In this document: positions 9,025 through 18,588 of the stretch, piece by piece
How positions within the stretch are numbered: the stretch's first letter is position 1
Layout: each line of letters begins with the position of its first letter
Origin: Aureitalea sp. L0-47
GTDB taxonomy: Bacteria > Bacteroidota > Bacteroidia > Flavobacteriales > Flavobacteriaceae
Length of the DNA stretch: 64,000 nt
Direction: 5' to 3'
NCBI RefSeq assembly: GCF_026126405.1
Contig: NZ_JAFMTQ010000001.1
Span: 568,610-632,609, forward strand
The notes under the pieces: model-generated
The model's input: the letters and a program-made list of their open reading frames with translations, nothing else
What the model was told of the DNA's origin: nothing
The model's database searches: none
Position numbers and translations under genes: made by a program

Positions 9025-10791
9025 ATGACAACCGACAAAGAAAACTTCTTCGAAAATAAAGTATTAGGACATCCGGCAGGATTATTCGTACTATTCTTTA
9101 CCGAAATGTGGGAGCGTTTCTCCTACTATGGAATGCGCGCCATTCTGGTGATATTTTTAACCGGTGCAATTTTAGGTGACAATCCGGGTTGGGCATGGTC
9201 TACCGAAGCTGCCTTATCCCTGTTGGGAACCTATGCTATGTTCGTATATCTAACTCCAATACTCGGAGGATGGTTGGCCGATAACAAGATCGGTTATAGA
9301 ATGGCCGTGGTTATTGGAGCGCTGCTCATGACTTTAGGACATGCATCCATGGCGGTAGAGACACCTACATTCCTATATATAGGTATTACCTTCCTTATCC
9401 TTGGTAATGGTATGTTTAAGCCAAATATGACGGCTATAATTTCTAAAATGTATGAAGGCCATGACGAAAAGAAGGATGGTGCTTATAACATTTTCTATAT
9501 GGGAGTGAATGCCGGGGCTTTTATCGGGATCATGCTCTGTGGATGGGTTGGTGAGAAAGTTGGTTGGAGCTATGGTTTTGGACTCGCAGGAATATTCATG
9601 TTTTTAGGAATGCTTCAGTTCGTGTTTGCCCAACGACTTTTTGGGTCAGTGGGAGATGTTCCGAAGAAAAAAACTGGAGAAGTAGCTAAGGAAGTAGTAA
9701 TGGATGGTGATGAAGAGGTTACCATAAAACGTAATCCTTTTACAGTACTCGATTTTACTCTGATAGGAATCTTCCTCGTCTCAGCATTGATTTTTATCTT
9801 CAATGACCCCTTGAGCAAGATAGAAGATATTCAAACCCTGAATTTTGAAATTTTAGGGCTGACAGATTCCTTATTCTTTGCGTTGCTGGCAGCCATCTCC
9901 TTTGTCATTCTGCTAGTTATAAGATTAAGCAGGTATGTTCGAATTGAAAGGGATAGAATGATCGCCTTTACCATATTTTGCATATTTACGATATTCTTTT
10001 GGGCTGCCTTTGAACAAGCGGCGGGATCTCTTCCAATATATACAAGAGACTTTACAAGTAGAGTTTTGGAAGGTAACGCAGCTCTGGGCTTCCAGATCGT
10101 GGATCTGGTAGTTACCGTAGTACCATTGCTCATCATCACATATGTGCTTATCAGTCTATTCCGAAAAACATTTAACCGTATTGGACTATCCAATATAATT
10201 CTTGGAACCAGTTTCGTGATCGTTTGGGCAATAGTGATCTTTAAGATCTATACCGAATTCCAGTCGGAAGAAACTGAGGTGCCGGTAACATGGTTTGCTA
10301 TTCTGAATTCTTTGTTCATCATTATGTTTGCTCCGCTATTCACCAAATGGTGGGATAGCCGTTACAATCCGCCGGCTTCCGTGAAGTACTTCCTTGGATT
10401 ATTTTTACTTGGAATTGGTTTTGCCTTCCTTGCCTTTGGAGCGAGAAACGTACCAGCCGGAGCCGAGACAGCTGCCCTTAGTATGGCCTGGTTAGTACTT
10501 GCATACCTATTCCATACTCTGGGAGAACTTTGTCTATCGCCAATGGGTCTGTCTTACTTGAGTAAGCTTATTCCTGCAAGGATGATCGCCTTTATGTTTG
10601 GTGTATATTATCTGGCAATCGCCATAGGAAATAAACTAGCGCACTACGTAGGTGGTGATATCGAAAATATCACCCAGGAATATAGTCTTTCAACATTCTT
10701 CCTGATATTCACCATTATACCTATCGGACTTGGATTTGTAGCGCTCCTTCTGCATCCGTTGTTAAAACGACTCATGCACGGAATTAGGTAA
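9025..10791 (+). CDS. POT-family proton-coupled peptide transporter (copy 2, longer)
   Basis: A 588-residue paralogue of the preceding gene. The N-terminus keeps the same ExxER motif (EMWERFSYYG, Glu27/Glu30/Arg31) and the PTR2 signature FYMGVNAGAF. It is about 125 residues longer, mostly through extra hydrophobic segments and linkers in the middle and second half (around residues 215-300 and 370-450). The C-terminal helix bundle (LAYLFHTLGELCLSP) aligns well with copy 1 (LAYLFHTVGELCISP). Tandem copies suggest different peptide preferences (inference). Transcription should end at the hairpin immediately downstream. Confidence 0.92.
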   Translation: MTTDKENFFENKVLGHPAGLFVLFFTEMWERFSYYGMRAILVIFLTGAILGDNPGWAWSTEAALSLLGTYAMFVYLTPILGGWLADNKIGYRMAVVIGALLMTLGHASMAVETPTFLYIGITFLILGNGMFKPNMTAIISKMYEGHDEKKDGAYNIFYMGVNAGAFIGIMLCGWVGEKVGWSYGFGLAGIFMFLGMLQFVFAQRLFGSVGDVPKKKTGEVAKEVVMDGDEEVTIKRNPFTVLDFTLIGIFLVSALIFIFNDPLSKIEDIQTLNFEILGLTDSLFFALLAAISFVILLVIRLSRYVRIERDRMIAFTIFCIFTIFFWAAFEQAAGSLPIYTRDFTSRVLEGNAALGFQIVDLVVTVVPLLIITYVLISLFRKTFNRIGLSNIILGTSFVIVWAIVIFKIYTEFQSEETEVPVTWFAILNSLFIIMFAPLFTKWWDSRYNPPASVKYFLGLFLLGIGFAFLAFGARNVPAGAETAALSMAWLVLAYLFHTLGELCLSPMGLSYLSKLIPARMIAFMFGVYYLAIAIGNKLAHYVGGDIENITQEYSLSTFFLIFTIIPIGLGFVALLLHPLLKRLMHGIR

Positions 10792-10809
10792 ACACAATAC
10801 TTTCGACCT

Positions 10810-10840
10810 AAAAAACGTTCCATACTTTGGAACGTTTTTT
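10810..10840 (+). terminator. Rho-independent terminator after the peptide cassette
   Basis: A 13-bp perfect stem (10810-10822 with 10828-10840), a 5-nt loop TACTT and a T6 tract follow the second POT gene by 18 nt. The symmetrical A/T flanks make it strong. Confidence 0.9.
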
Positions 10841-10870
10841 GTTACTTGTATATGTGAAAAAGAATTGAAT

Positions 10871-11404
10871 ATGAAACACTTATTACTTGTTCTGGCATTT
10901 CTTTCAACCGGGGTGATGGCAGCACAGAAGATCAACTGGATGACAATGAATGAGGCCCTGGAAGCCCAGAAGAAAGAACCGAAGAAAATACTTATGGACG
11001 TTTATACCACCTGGTGTGGACCCTGTAAGCTCATGGATAAGAATACCTTCGGAAACAAAAAAGTTGTCGAATTCGTCAATAAGCATTATTACGCGGTGAA
11101 GTTCAATGCAGAAGGAACCGAAGAGATCACCTACCAGGATTTCACCTATACCAATCCCAATTATCAACCCGGAAGAAGAGGGCGTAATGCCACTCATTTC
11201 TTTGCTGACGCGCTCAAATTACAGGGATATCCAAGTATAGTGTTCTTTAAGGACGACGGTGAATTGATCCAGGCCGTTCCAGGGTATAAATCTCCTCAGG
11301 AGTTCGAGATCTACTTGAAGATGATAGCGAACGACGACTACGCCGAACTCACAACCATGAGAGCCTGGAAGGACTATCAGAAAAATTTTAAAGGTACGTT
11401 CTAG
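10871..11404 (+). CDS. Exported thioredoxin-like protein
   Basis: A 177-residue protein with a signal peptide (MKHLLLVLAFLSTGVMA) and a thioredoxin fold holding the active-site motif WCGPC (Cys49 and Cys52). The redox pair is intact, so a periplasmic disulfide reductase or isomerase role is likely; the partner is unknown. An in-frame TTG six bases upstream is possible, but the ATG at 10871 gives the cleaner signal peptide. The gene is separated from the POT genes by a terminator and so has its own promoter; it converges on comEC. Confidence 0.85.
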   Translation: MKHLLLVLAFLSTGVMAAQKINWMTMNEALEAQKKEPKKILMDVYTTWCGPCKLMDKNTFGNKKVVEFVNKHYYAVKFNAEGTEEITYQDFTYTNPNYQPGRRGRNATHFFADALKLQGYPSIVFFKDDGELIQAVPGYKSPQEFEIYLKMIANDDYAELTTMRAWKDYQKNFKGTF

Positions 11405-11436
11405 GAGTAGCTTTTAGTTAAGTGTTTCACTACTCC
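11404..11436. terminator. Weak hairpin between converging genes
   Basis: GGAGTAG (11404-11410) pairs with CTACTCC (11430-11436) across the 25-nt space between the thioredoxin-like gene and comEC. There is no proper T-tract, so terminator function is tentative. Confidence 0.3.
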
Positions 11437-13448
11437 AGTATGAAGGCTCCGCTGTTGCCGGTATGGTGAAAGGGGAGCTTTCTATTTCTGCAAGTGTTTT
11501 CCCATCTTCGCACATACGACTTATAATTACTTCCGTCGGCGACGATTTTCTTCGGTTGGAGGTTTTCAATGAGCAGGTCCAAATTCACCTTCGGACTGCC
11601 ACTTAAAAGAACGATATCTACAGTCTCACCCTTGGGGTATACCCCAGTACTATCCACCACAACAAGAATTGATTGTTTAAACTGTATCACGGCTGGAATT
11701 ATTTCTTCTGAATAGAACTGCTCCCGAATACTGGTTCTGAAAGAGGCTATGGGATAATTATTTACAGGGCTCACACTGTCCTGTTTCAGAATTAATAAAC
11801 TCCTCTGCTTTTGAATTCCAACGATAGTTTCCTTGTTTTTATGAAAGATGATCAACCTGTGCGAGGCGTTCCCGGTTTCAAAATGAAAGATAATTAGCAG
11901 GAAGAAAACAAGAGCGATTAGGAAAACCCGCAATTGATTGAATCCGAATCTGGACAAAACCAGCGTGGTACTAACGATTAACACATAGGAGGAGAGCACA
12001 GCTATTTCAGAAATAACCAGGTCCCTGAAAATGAAATGTTCCTGCTCGGAGATCCAAACAACAAAGCGGTTTAGGAAGTTCACCACCTCGTTAACCATAT
12101 TGGCTAACCAATTTGGGGCAAGATCAATGGACGCCAAAAACAATAGCAATAGCCCGGTTCCTACGAGTAGGCCAATAAAAGGAAGAACCACCAGGTTTGA
12201 TAGCAGGAAAAGCCCCGGGAACTGGTTGAAGTAGTAAATGCTCAAGGGTGCCACTCCTAGTTGAGCGCAAAAACTCACTGTAATCGTGCTCCAAATGAGT
12301 TTATCCACAAAATATTTCGGTTGATATAAAGCGGAGATTCGCGGGTGCAACCAAAGTATAAAAAAAACGGCTGTGTAGCTCAACTGAAAACCAACATCGA
12401 ACAACCATTTAGGGTTCCAGAGCAGGAGGAAAAAAAAGGAGAGAAATAAGGTGTTGATACTATTTGTGGGTCGGTTGATCAATCGCGACATTCCGAAGAA
12501 AGAGAACATGGTAACCGCCCTTGTCACGGAAGGAGACATTCCCGTGATCAGCGCATAGAACACAAGAGATGCTACAACAAAGACCACCATTATTTTCCGG
12601 CCTTTGGGAAGAAACAGCAACGGTTGAAATAGCCATTGAAGGATGAAGTATATTATACCAACATGCAATCCCGAAACCGCCAGTACATGAATGGCGCCGG
12701 CCGAGGCATACGATTTGTACAGATCTTTATCAATACTGTTCCTGTGGCCTAAGGTTAAGGCCTGGACAATGCTTAATTCTTCAGTTCCAAAGGGGTAAGC
12801 TTCCAATTTTTGAAGTAATACATTTCTGAAGCTCTGAATTCTGGAAAGGAAACCAGGTTGCTTGTTATGTTGGTATAAGAGCACTTCGGAATCAATATTG
12901 AGTTGTCGGAATATGTCTTTAGATCTCAGATATTTTGCATAGTCGAACTGACCCGGATTTAAGGGGGCCGTCAGCTCTTGCGGTTGAGCGAATACAGTGA
13001 GCCGCTGTCCCGGGGAAGGCATTTTGCTGGTGCTGTCCCTTTGAAGGTACACTAACAATTTCCCTTGAGTGGGTGAGGAGTTCACCGATTTAACTTCAGC
13101 AATAAACCGATGACTGAAATTATTGGGTTTCTGGGTGGATAGCACCTCCAGGGTGAGGCGTGAATCGTTTTCTTCGGAAAGAAAATGAGTATAGTGATTC
13201 GGTTGATAATCCGGGGAGCGCAGTTGATAATTTGCAGCGCCAAGACAGAAAAAACTCAAATAAGTAATGATGCCGAAGAATGGTTTTTGGAAAAGGTTCT
13301 TCCGTGCGAAATACCAGGATAGTACCAGCATTGGAATACAGGAAATCAAAAGCACAAACCACCATTCTGATGGACACAAGCCAGAACTAACTACTCCAAG
13401 GGTTAGGAATAGTGAAAAACGTACAATGGGAAAGTCAAAAAACCGCAT
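11430..13448 (-). CDS. comEC: ComEC/Rec2-family DNA-uptake channel protein
   Basis: A roughly 672-residue polytopic membrane protein. After two or three N-terminal helices comes a periplasmic DUF4131 region (about residues 60-190), then the competence domain with its hallmark AGAIHVLAVSGLHVGI near residue 230 and multiple helices to about 500. The remaining C-terminus is a short soluble domain, smaller than the metallo-beta-lactamase domain of Bacillus ComEC; this length is common in Flavobacteriia. It would carry single-stranded DNA across the inner membrane. The start is set at the ATG (13448) rather than a TTG four codons upstream. It lies 48 nt downstream of the NlpC/P60 gene. Confidence 0.88.
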   Translation of the reverse strand: MRFFDFPIVRFSLFLTLGVVSSGLCPSEWWFVLLISCIPMLVLSWYFARKNLFQKPFFGIITYLSFFCLGAANYQLRSPDYQPNHYTHFLSEENDSRLTLEVLSTQKPNNFSHRFIAEVKSVNSSPTQGKLLVYLQRDSTSKMPSPGQRLTVFAQPQELTAPLNPGQFDYAKYLRSKDIFRQLNIDSEVLLYQHNKQPGFLSRIQSFRNVLLQKLEAYPFGTEELSIVQALTLGHRNSIDKDLYKSYASAGAIHVLAVSGLHVGIIYFILQWLFQPLLFLPKGRKIMVVFVVASLVFYALITGMSPSVTRAVTMFSFFGMSRLINRPTNSINTLFLSFFFLLLWNPKWLFDVGFQLSYTAVFFILWLHPRISALYQPKYFVDKLIWSTITVSFCAQLGVAPLSIYYFNQFPGLFLLSNLVVLPFIGLLVGTGLLLLFLASIDLAPNWLANMVNEVVNFLNRFVVWISEQEHFIFRDLVISEIAVLSSYVLIVSTTLVLSRFGFNQLRVFLIALVFFLLIIFHFETGNASHRLIIFHKNKETIVGIQKQRSLLILKQDSVSPVNNYPIASFRTSIREQFYSEEIIPAVIQFKQSILVVVDSTGVYPKGETVDIVLLSGSPKVNLDLLIENLQPKKIVADGSNYKSYVRRWENTCRNRKLPFHHTGNSGAFILE

Positions 13449-13496
13449 ACCGATGATCAAGGATCAACCGGGGAGCGGTTTTAAATCGATTCTAAG

Positions 13497-13994
13497 TTAA
13501 ATGATACGCCGCACTTCTACAAATGCATCGTTCCAGTAGCGTTCGTCAAGGGAAGAGATGATAACGCCTTTGGATGTGGTGGAATGGATGAATTTAATAA
13601 CACCACGCCTGCTTTCCACCACCAGACCTACGTGATTTATCACTCGCCTGTTTTTATTGGTTTGAAAAAAGAGAAGGTCACCTTGAGATACCTGTCCCAG
13701 CTTAATTCGTGTACCTTGTTTCGCCATTTCCCTGGAGATCCTGGGTAGCGAAACGTTCTGTTCCATAAAGGACACATACACCAGTCCGGAGCAGTCCATC
13801 CCTTTTCGACTGGTCCCACCAAATTTGTATCTGGTTCCTACAAATCCTTTAGCGTGCGACACGATCCTGTCCACCTTTTTTGCAGGACTGGCACTACGAC
13901 TTGTTTTAACCACGGTCTTATTGGAAGTCTGCCGGGAGGCACCACAAGATGCCAGTAAGCCCGCCAGCAGGCAAAGAAGTAATATTCGTTTCAT
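13497..13994 (-). CDS. NlpC/P60 peptidoglycan endopeptidase lipoprotein
   Basis: A 165-residue protein with a lipoprotein signal peptide (lipobox LLASC, Cys17) and a C-terminal NlpC/P60 cysteine peptidase domain. The catalytic Cys68 lies in GMDCSGLVY, His121 in INHVGLVVE, and the third polar residue is probably His137 in FIHSTTSKG. It likely cleaves stem peptides in the wall. It is encoded just upstream of comEC in the same direction; whether this reflects shared regulation is unknown. Confidence 0.9.
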   Translation of the reverse strand: MKRILLLCLLAGLLASCGASRQTSNKTVVKTSRSASPAKKVDRIVSHAKGFVGTRYKFGGTSRKGMDCSGLVYVSFMEQNVSLPRISREMAKQGTRIKLGQVSQGDLLFFQTNKNRRVINHVGLVVESRRGVIKFIHSTTSKGVIISSLDERYWNDAFVEVRRII

Positions 13995-14087
13995 GTGAGA
14001 TTTGGTTTGAATAAAAGTAATAAAAAAACTTTTACGATTGACTGGTATAAAGTCTGAAACTCCAGTCTATCTCATTAAACGAAGACT

Positions 14088-15200
14088 TTACTGAATACGA
14101 GAATGAATCAACTCCGCAGTTTTCTCACTCGCTCCTTTTCCTCCAAGAACTTGCTCCAGGTCGTAGTATTCAAGGAACAATGTAGCTCGCTTGTATGGAT
14201 CCAAGATGATATGCAGTTCATCTGAAAGCTTGGTTTTGTTGAATTCCGTTTGAATTAATTCGGTAACCACGGGCTTGTCCAGGATGAGGTTAACGAGAGA
14301 AATATATTTCAACTTGATGACTCTTTTGGCTATTTCGTATGAGATCCTGTTCCCTGTGTAACAGACTACTTGGGGAATTTTGAAAAGTGCTGTCTCCAAT
14401 GTAGCTGTTCCTGATGTAACCAAAGCGGCATAAGATACACTAAGCAGATCGTAGGTTTTATTCAGAAGAAGATGAACCCCGTCATTGGCAATAAATTCAC
14501 TGTAAAAAGAAGCGTCCACACTGGGAGCACCTGCTATCACAAACTGGTACTCAGGAAAATCTTCAACAACTGAAAGCATGACCTCAAGCATCTTCCGAAT
14601 CTCCTGTTTCCTGCTTCCCGGAAGCAATGCAATAATTGGTCTTTCATCAAGGCCATTTACCTTCTTAAATTCTTCCGGACTAATTAAAGGGCGATTGTTG
14701 ATGGCATCGATAAGAGGGTGTCCCACGAAATCAACCGGCATATTGTGCTTCTTCTCGTAGAAATCCTTTTCAAAGGGTAAGATTACGTACATCTCATCTA
14801 CGTCTCGCTTTATACCCTTGATACGCCCCTCCTTCCAGGCCCAGATTTGAGGAGAAATGTAGTAATGTGTTTTATAGCCCCTACGTTTAGCCCATTTTGC
14901 GATTCGCAGGTTGAATCCGGGGTAGTCGATAAAAATAATGACGTCGGGGTTGAAAGATTCTATGTCCTTTTTGCAGAATGAAATATTTCGAAGGATGGTA
15001 AATAAATTCAAGAGTACTTCTACAAAGCCCATAAAAGCCAATTCGCGGTAGTGCTTAACCAAATGGGCACCCGCCGCTTCCATGAGATCACCCCCCCAGG
15101 CACGGAATTCCCCATCCGGATCCCTCTTCCGAAGCTCCTTGATAAGGTTCGATGCATGCAAGTCTCCCGATGCCTCTCCCGCAATGATGTAATACTTCAT
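14088..15200 (-). CDS. lpxB: Lipid-A-disaccharide synthase
   Basis: A 370-residue glycosyltransferase (family GT19) that joins UDP-diacylglucosamine and lipid X to make the lipid A disaccharide at the inner membrane. The N-terminal GEASGD motif (residues 8-13), the WGGDLM stretch and the LLPGSRKQEI nucleotide-binding segment are all clear, and the length is normal. It is the last gene of a tight three-gene unit with surE and a small membrane protein; its ATG abuts the stop of the latter. No sign of damage. Confidence 0.95.
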   Translation of the reverse strand: MKYYIIAGEASGDLHASNLIKELRKRDPDGEFRAWGGDLMEAAGAHLVKHYRELAFMGFVEVLLNLFTILRNISFCKKDIESFNPDVIIFIDYPGFNLRIAKWAKRRGYKTHYYISPQIWAWKEGRIKGIKRDVDEMYVILPFEKDFYEKKHNMPVDFVGHPLIDAINNRPLISPEEFKKVNGLDERPIIALLPGSRKQEIRKMLEVMLSVVEDFPEYQFVIAGAPSVDASFYSEFIANDGVHLLLNKTYDLLSVSYAALVTSGTATLETALFKIPQVVCYTGNRISYEIAKRVIKLKYISLVNLILDKPVVTELIQTEFNKTKLSDELHIILDPYKRATLFLEYYDLEQVLGGKGASEKTAELIHSRIQ

Positions 15201-15488
15201 TTAGAAAAAATATATGATATACGCCGTTATTGCCGTCAAAAACGTTGCCAGCAACACACCCCTGGCGCGATAATCCCGATTTATTTTTAAAAACCCGAAG
15301 AATACTGCCAGGTTAGGCAATGCTCCCAGAGTGATGATCATCCATAGATTTCCAGTTTGCTTATAAAAATCATAGGTTCCGCCAAAACTTAGATCTTCCA
15401 TTTTAGCGATAATAAAAATGCAAATGATTATCCCGATAAGGTTGGATATCAAGCCAGTAACAAAGCCAATCCCAATCTCTTTTTTCAT
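15201..15488 (-). CDS. Small conserved membrane protein between surE and lpxB
   Basis: A 95-residue protein with three predicted membrane helices (about 7-28, 49-66 and 76-95) and a short charged loop (KINRDYRARG). I do not recognise a named family. It overlaps surE by one base and touches lpxB with no gap, so all three are almost certainly one operon. Position suggests, but does not prove, a role near lipid A assembly or envelope homeostasis. Confidence 0.75.
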   Translation of the reverse strand: MKKEIGIGFVTGLISNLIGIIICIFIIAKMEDLSFGGTYDFYKQTGNLWMIITLGALPNLAVFFGFLKINRDYRARGVLLATFLTAITAYIIYFF

Positions 15489-16270
15489 TATAGTTCCCAG
15501 GTATTAATATCTTTAATGGCGTGGTGAGCGGTTAGATCGAACTGTACCGGTACCACCGAAACAAAGCCGTTTCTCAATGCCCATTCATCCGTGTCTTCAC
15601 CTCCGTCTTCGTTAACAAATTCGCCGGTTAACCAGTAGTATTCGCGTCCCAGTGGATTCACTCGTTTGTCGAAGTTTTCCACCCAATGCGCATTTGCCTG
15701 TCTGCAGACCTTGATCCCTTTGATCTCGGCTTCGGGTAATTTCGGGAAGTTTACGTTGAGCACCACGCCACGAGGCATGCTTTTATCGAGACATTCCGCC
15801 GCGATCTGCTTTACAAACTTTCGAACCGGTTCAAAATTAGCTTCGAGGGAATAATCCAGGAGTGAGAATCCGATGGAAGGGATACCCTGGGTTCCCGCTT
15901 CCACTGCAGCACTCATGGTGCCGCTGTAGATCACGTTAATGGAGGAATTGCTCCCGTGATTGATACCGCTTACACAAAGGTCCGGCTTGCCTTTCAGGAT
16001 CTCGTTCACAGCTAATTTTACACAATCGGCAGGAGTTCCGCTACAGCTAAATTCCTTTTGAGGAGCAGATTTGTCCACCGTTACCCTATCTACGTACAAA
16101 GTTTCGTTAACGGTGATGGCATGACCCATTCCACTTTGAGGTGAATCTGGGGCCACAACAACTACATCACCCAACTCGTTCATTACTTCGATCAGGGTGC
16201 GTATTCCGGGCGCAGTAATACCATCATCATTGGTCACTAATATAAGGGGTCTTTTAGCTGACATAGACAT
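15488..16270 (-). CDS. surE: 5'/3'-nucleotidase SurE
   Basis: A 260-residue metal-dependent nucleoside monophosphatase. The N-terminal NDDG motif (residues 14-17, with the two metal-binding Asp), the SPQSGMGHAIT segment and the SGINHGSN motif are all intact. It dephosphorylates nucleotides and possibly short polyphosphate in the cytoplasm. First gene of the surE-small membrane protein-lpxB unit. The ATG at 16270 gives MSMSAKRPLILVTNDDG; an ATG two codons in is equally plausible. Confidence 0.95.
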   Translation of the reverse strand: MSMSAKRPLILVTNDDGITAPGIRTLIEVMNELGDVVVVAPDSPQSGMGHAITVNETLYVDRVTVDKSAPQKEFSCSGTPADCVKLAVNEILKGKPDLCVSGINHGSNSSINVIYSGTMSAAVEAGTQGIPSIGFSLLDYSLEANFEPVRKFVKQIAAECLDKSMPRGVVLNVNFPKLPEAEIKGIKVCRQANAHWVENFDKRVNPLGREYYWLTGEFVNEDGGEDTDEWALRNGFVSVVPVQFDLTAHHAIKDINTWEL

Positions 16271-16389
16271 CTTTTTACCCTGCTAAAATACGCATTTTAT
16301 GGCCGCTTAGGTAATTAGTTTGTTTAACAAAAAATTAGTATCATTACTAAGACTTGGCACGGTTTTTTATCTAATTTAGAAAACTGAAA

Positions 16390-18546
16390 ATGACGAAAGC
16401 TATGAGATTAATGAAAAAGAACTTTAAAGTATTATTTCTTGCCGTGTTTGTAGCGGCTGCCTCCTGCAGTTTTACCTCCAAAGAATTCGATAATCCTGAT
16501 AAGGATAAACTACTAATAGACCTGACAACTTATGTTCTTCAGAGATTTCACTATGATCCGGCCGACATGGACGATGTCTTCTCTGAAACGGTTTACGACG
16601 ACTTCATCGAAGCCATGGACCCGATAAAGCGCTATTTCCTGGCTTCAGATATAGAAGACTTTAATGAGTATCGTAACCAGATTGATGATCAAATAAGAAA
16701 CAAAGAACTTACCTTTTTCAACCTCGTTTACGAACGCTATACTCAACGATTAGCTGAGTCCAGGGATATTTATAAGGAAGTGCTCAGTACTCCTTTCGAC
16801 TACTCTAAGGATGAGACGATTAATGTGGACTACGACAAGATCACCTATGCAACCTCTAAGAAAGAGTTAAAGAAACGCTGGAGAAAGCAATTGAAATTCA
16901 GTACCATCTCTTCATATTACGATGCCATCGAAGACGACGAGTCCAAAATAGAGAACGAAGAAGAAGGATACACACAAATGACCAAAGCGGAGCTGGAAGA
17001 AAAAGCTCGAAACCAAACCCTTACTTCGCTTGATGAATATTTCGATCTTACCGACGACCTGGAGCGGAAGGATTATTTTGCGGTTTTTCTTACTACTGTG
17101 GTCGAAGGTTTCGACCCACATACAAATTACTACGCTCCACCGGACAGGGATCGTTTCGATCTTCGAATGAGTGGTAAACTTGAAGGTATCGGTGCCCGAC
17201 TTCAGAAGAAAAACGATTATATCAACGTGGTTGAGATCATTAGCGGTGGTCCCGCCTGGAGAGGAGAACACATTGAAGTGGGAGATATCATTACCAAAGT
17301 GAGACAGGAAGATGAAGATGAAGCAGTAAGCGTTGTTGGAATGCGTATAGACGACGCCGTGAAGTTGATAAAAGGCCCGAAAGGAACGAAAGTTATTCTC
17401 ACCATCAAACGTGTTGACGGAACCATTGAAGAAGAAACTATTACCCGTGATGTAGTAGAACTAGAAGAGCAGTATGCGAAGTCAACAGTAATCGAAAAAG
17501 AAGACAAGAAATTTGGTTTGATCAATCTACCTGGTTTCTACTTCGATATGAACGATTACAAAAAGCGCAATGCCGCTACAGATGTAAAAGAAGAGATCAA
17601 GCGTTTGAAAGCAGAAGGTATGGAAGGTCTGGTTTTGGACCTTCGTGATAATGGTGGAGGTTCTTTGAGAACCGCTGTGGATATCGCCGGCTTGTTTATC
17701 AAAGATGGACCCGTGGTGCAGGTTGCTTCAACAGGAAAGAATAAGGAAGTACTTAGCGACAAGGACGACGAGATCCTGTGGGATGGCCCACTGGTGATTC
17801 TTGTGAACGAATTGTCCGCCTCCGCTTCTGAGATTCTGGCTGCTGCCATGCAGGATTATAAGAGAGCGATCATAATAGGAAGCAAACAAACCTATGGAAA
17901 AGGTACGGTGCAGAATTTGATCGACCTAAACCAATGGTTGCGAAAGAACGACATGGGTGATATGGGTGCCTTGAAGATCACCACCCAGAAGTTCTACCGT
18001 GTGAACGGAGGTTCTACACAGTTAGAAGGCGTTAAAAGTGACGTAGTGATGCCGGATAGGTACAGTTATATAGAAGTAGGGGAGCGCGATTACGACAACC
18101 CGCTTCCGTACGATAAGATAGAACCTGCTCAATATAAGATATGGGATGGTTATGTGGACTTTGAAGAAACTATTACGAAGAGCAAAGAGCGAATGGCGAA
18201 GAGCGAACAGCTTGCGCTTATCGAGCAGAATGCGAGATGGATCAAAGAGAAGAGAGATGAATTGGATGTTGATCTGAATTTCGAAAAGTATAAAGCCGAG
18301 ATTGAGAAGCGAAAAGCAGAAACTGAAAAGTTCGACGCTATCGAGGAATACGACAACAAGTTGAGCTATCGCTCATTGCCTTGGGAAATAGAAATGATGA
18401 AGCAGGACACAACCCTGCGTGAGAAGCGTAAGCGCTGGCATAAGAACCTGAGTGCCGACATCTATTTGGAAGAAGCGATCAACGTACTCCAGGATCTGAG
18501 AATGAACAATATTAAAGCAGGGAAATTCGCTGAAATTAAAAATTAA
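16390..18546 (+). CDS. prc: Carboxy-terminal processing (tail-specific) protease
   Basis: A 718-residue S41 peptidase with an N-terminal lipoprotein-like signal (AAASC). A helical TSP N-terminal region precedes a PDZ domain (about 255-350, GIGARLQKKNDYINV) and the protease core, and a DUF3340-like C-terminal region follows. The Ser-Lys dyad maps to Ser478 (in SASASEI) and Lys504 (in YGKGTVQ), with Asp489 at the E. coli Tsp-equivalent position. It would trim C-termini of periplasmic proteins. Two in-frame ATGs just downstream (MRLMKK, MKKNFK) could also be the start; the shortest gives the best signal peptide. Confidence 0.93.
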   Translation: MTKAMRLMKKNFKVLFLAVFVAAASCSFTSKEFDNPDKDKLLIDLTTYVLQRFHYDPADMDDVFSETVYDDFIEAMDPIKRYFLASDIEDFNEYRNQIDDQIRNKELTFFNLVYERYTQRLAESRDIYKEVLSTPFDYSKDETINVDYDKITYATSKKELKKRWRKQLKFSTISSYYDAIEDDESKIENEEEGYTQMTKAELEEKARNQTLTSLDEYFDLTDDLERKDYFAVFLTTVVEGFDPHTNYYAPPDRDRFDLRMSGKLEGIGARLQKKNDYINVVEIISGGPAWRGEHIEVGDIITKVRQEDEDEAVSVVGMRIDDAVKLIKGPKGTKVILTIKRVDGTIEEETITRDVVELEEQYAKSTVIEKEDKKFGLINLPGFYFDMNDYKKRNAATDVKEEIKRLKAEGMEGLVLDLRDNGGGSLRTAVDIAGLFIKDGPVVQVASTGKNKEVLSDKDDEILWDGPLVILVNELSASASEILAAAMQDYKRAIIIGSKQTYGKGTVQNLIDLNQWLRKNDMGDMGALKITTQKFYRVNGGSTQLEGVKSDVVMPDRYSYIEVGERDYDNPLPYDKIEPAQYKIWDGYVDFEETITKSKERMAKSEQLALIEQNARWIKEKRDELDVDLNFEKYKAEIEKRKAETEKFDAIEEYDNKLSYRSLPWEIEMMKQDTTLREKRKRWHKNLSADIYLEEAINVLQDLRMNNIKAGKFAEIKN

Positions 18547-18588
18547 GCTTAGATCCTTACTGAAACAGGATTTGACTAAATTTACGAT

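Noticed and set aside
18577-18584. TAAATTTA as promoter for the DppC-like gene
   Set aside because: It lies only 5 nt before the GTG start, so transcription would begin inside the codon region; the gene may instead be read from upstream.
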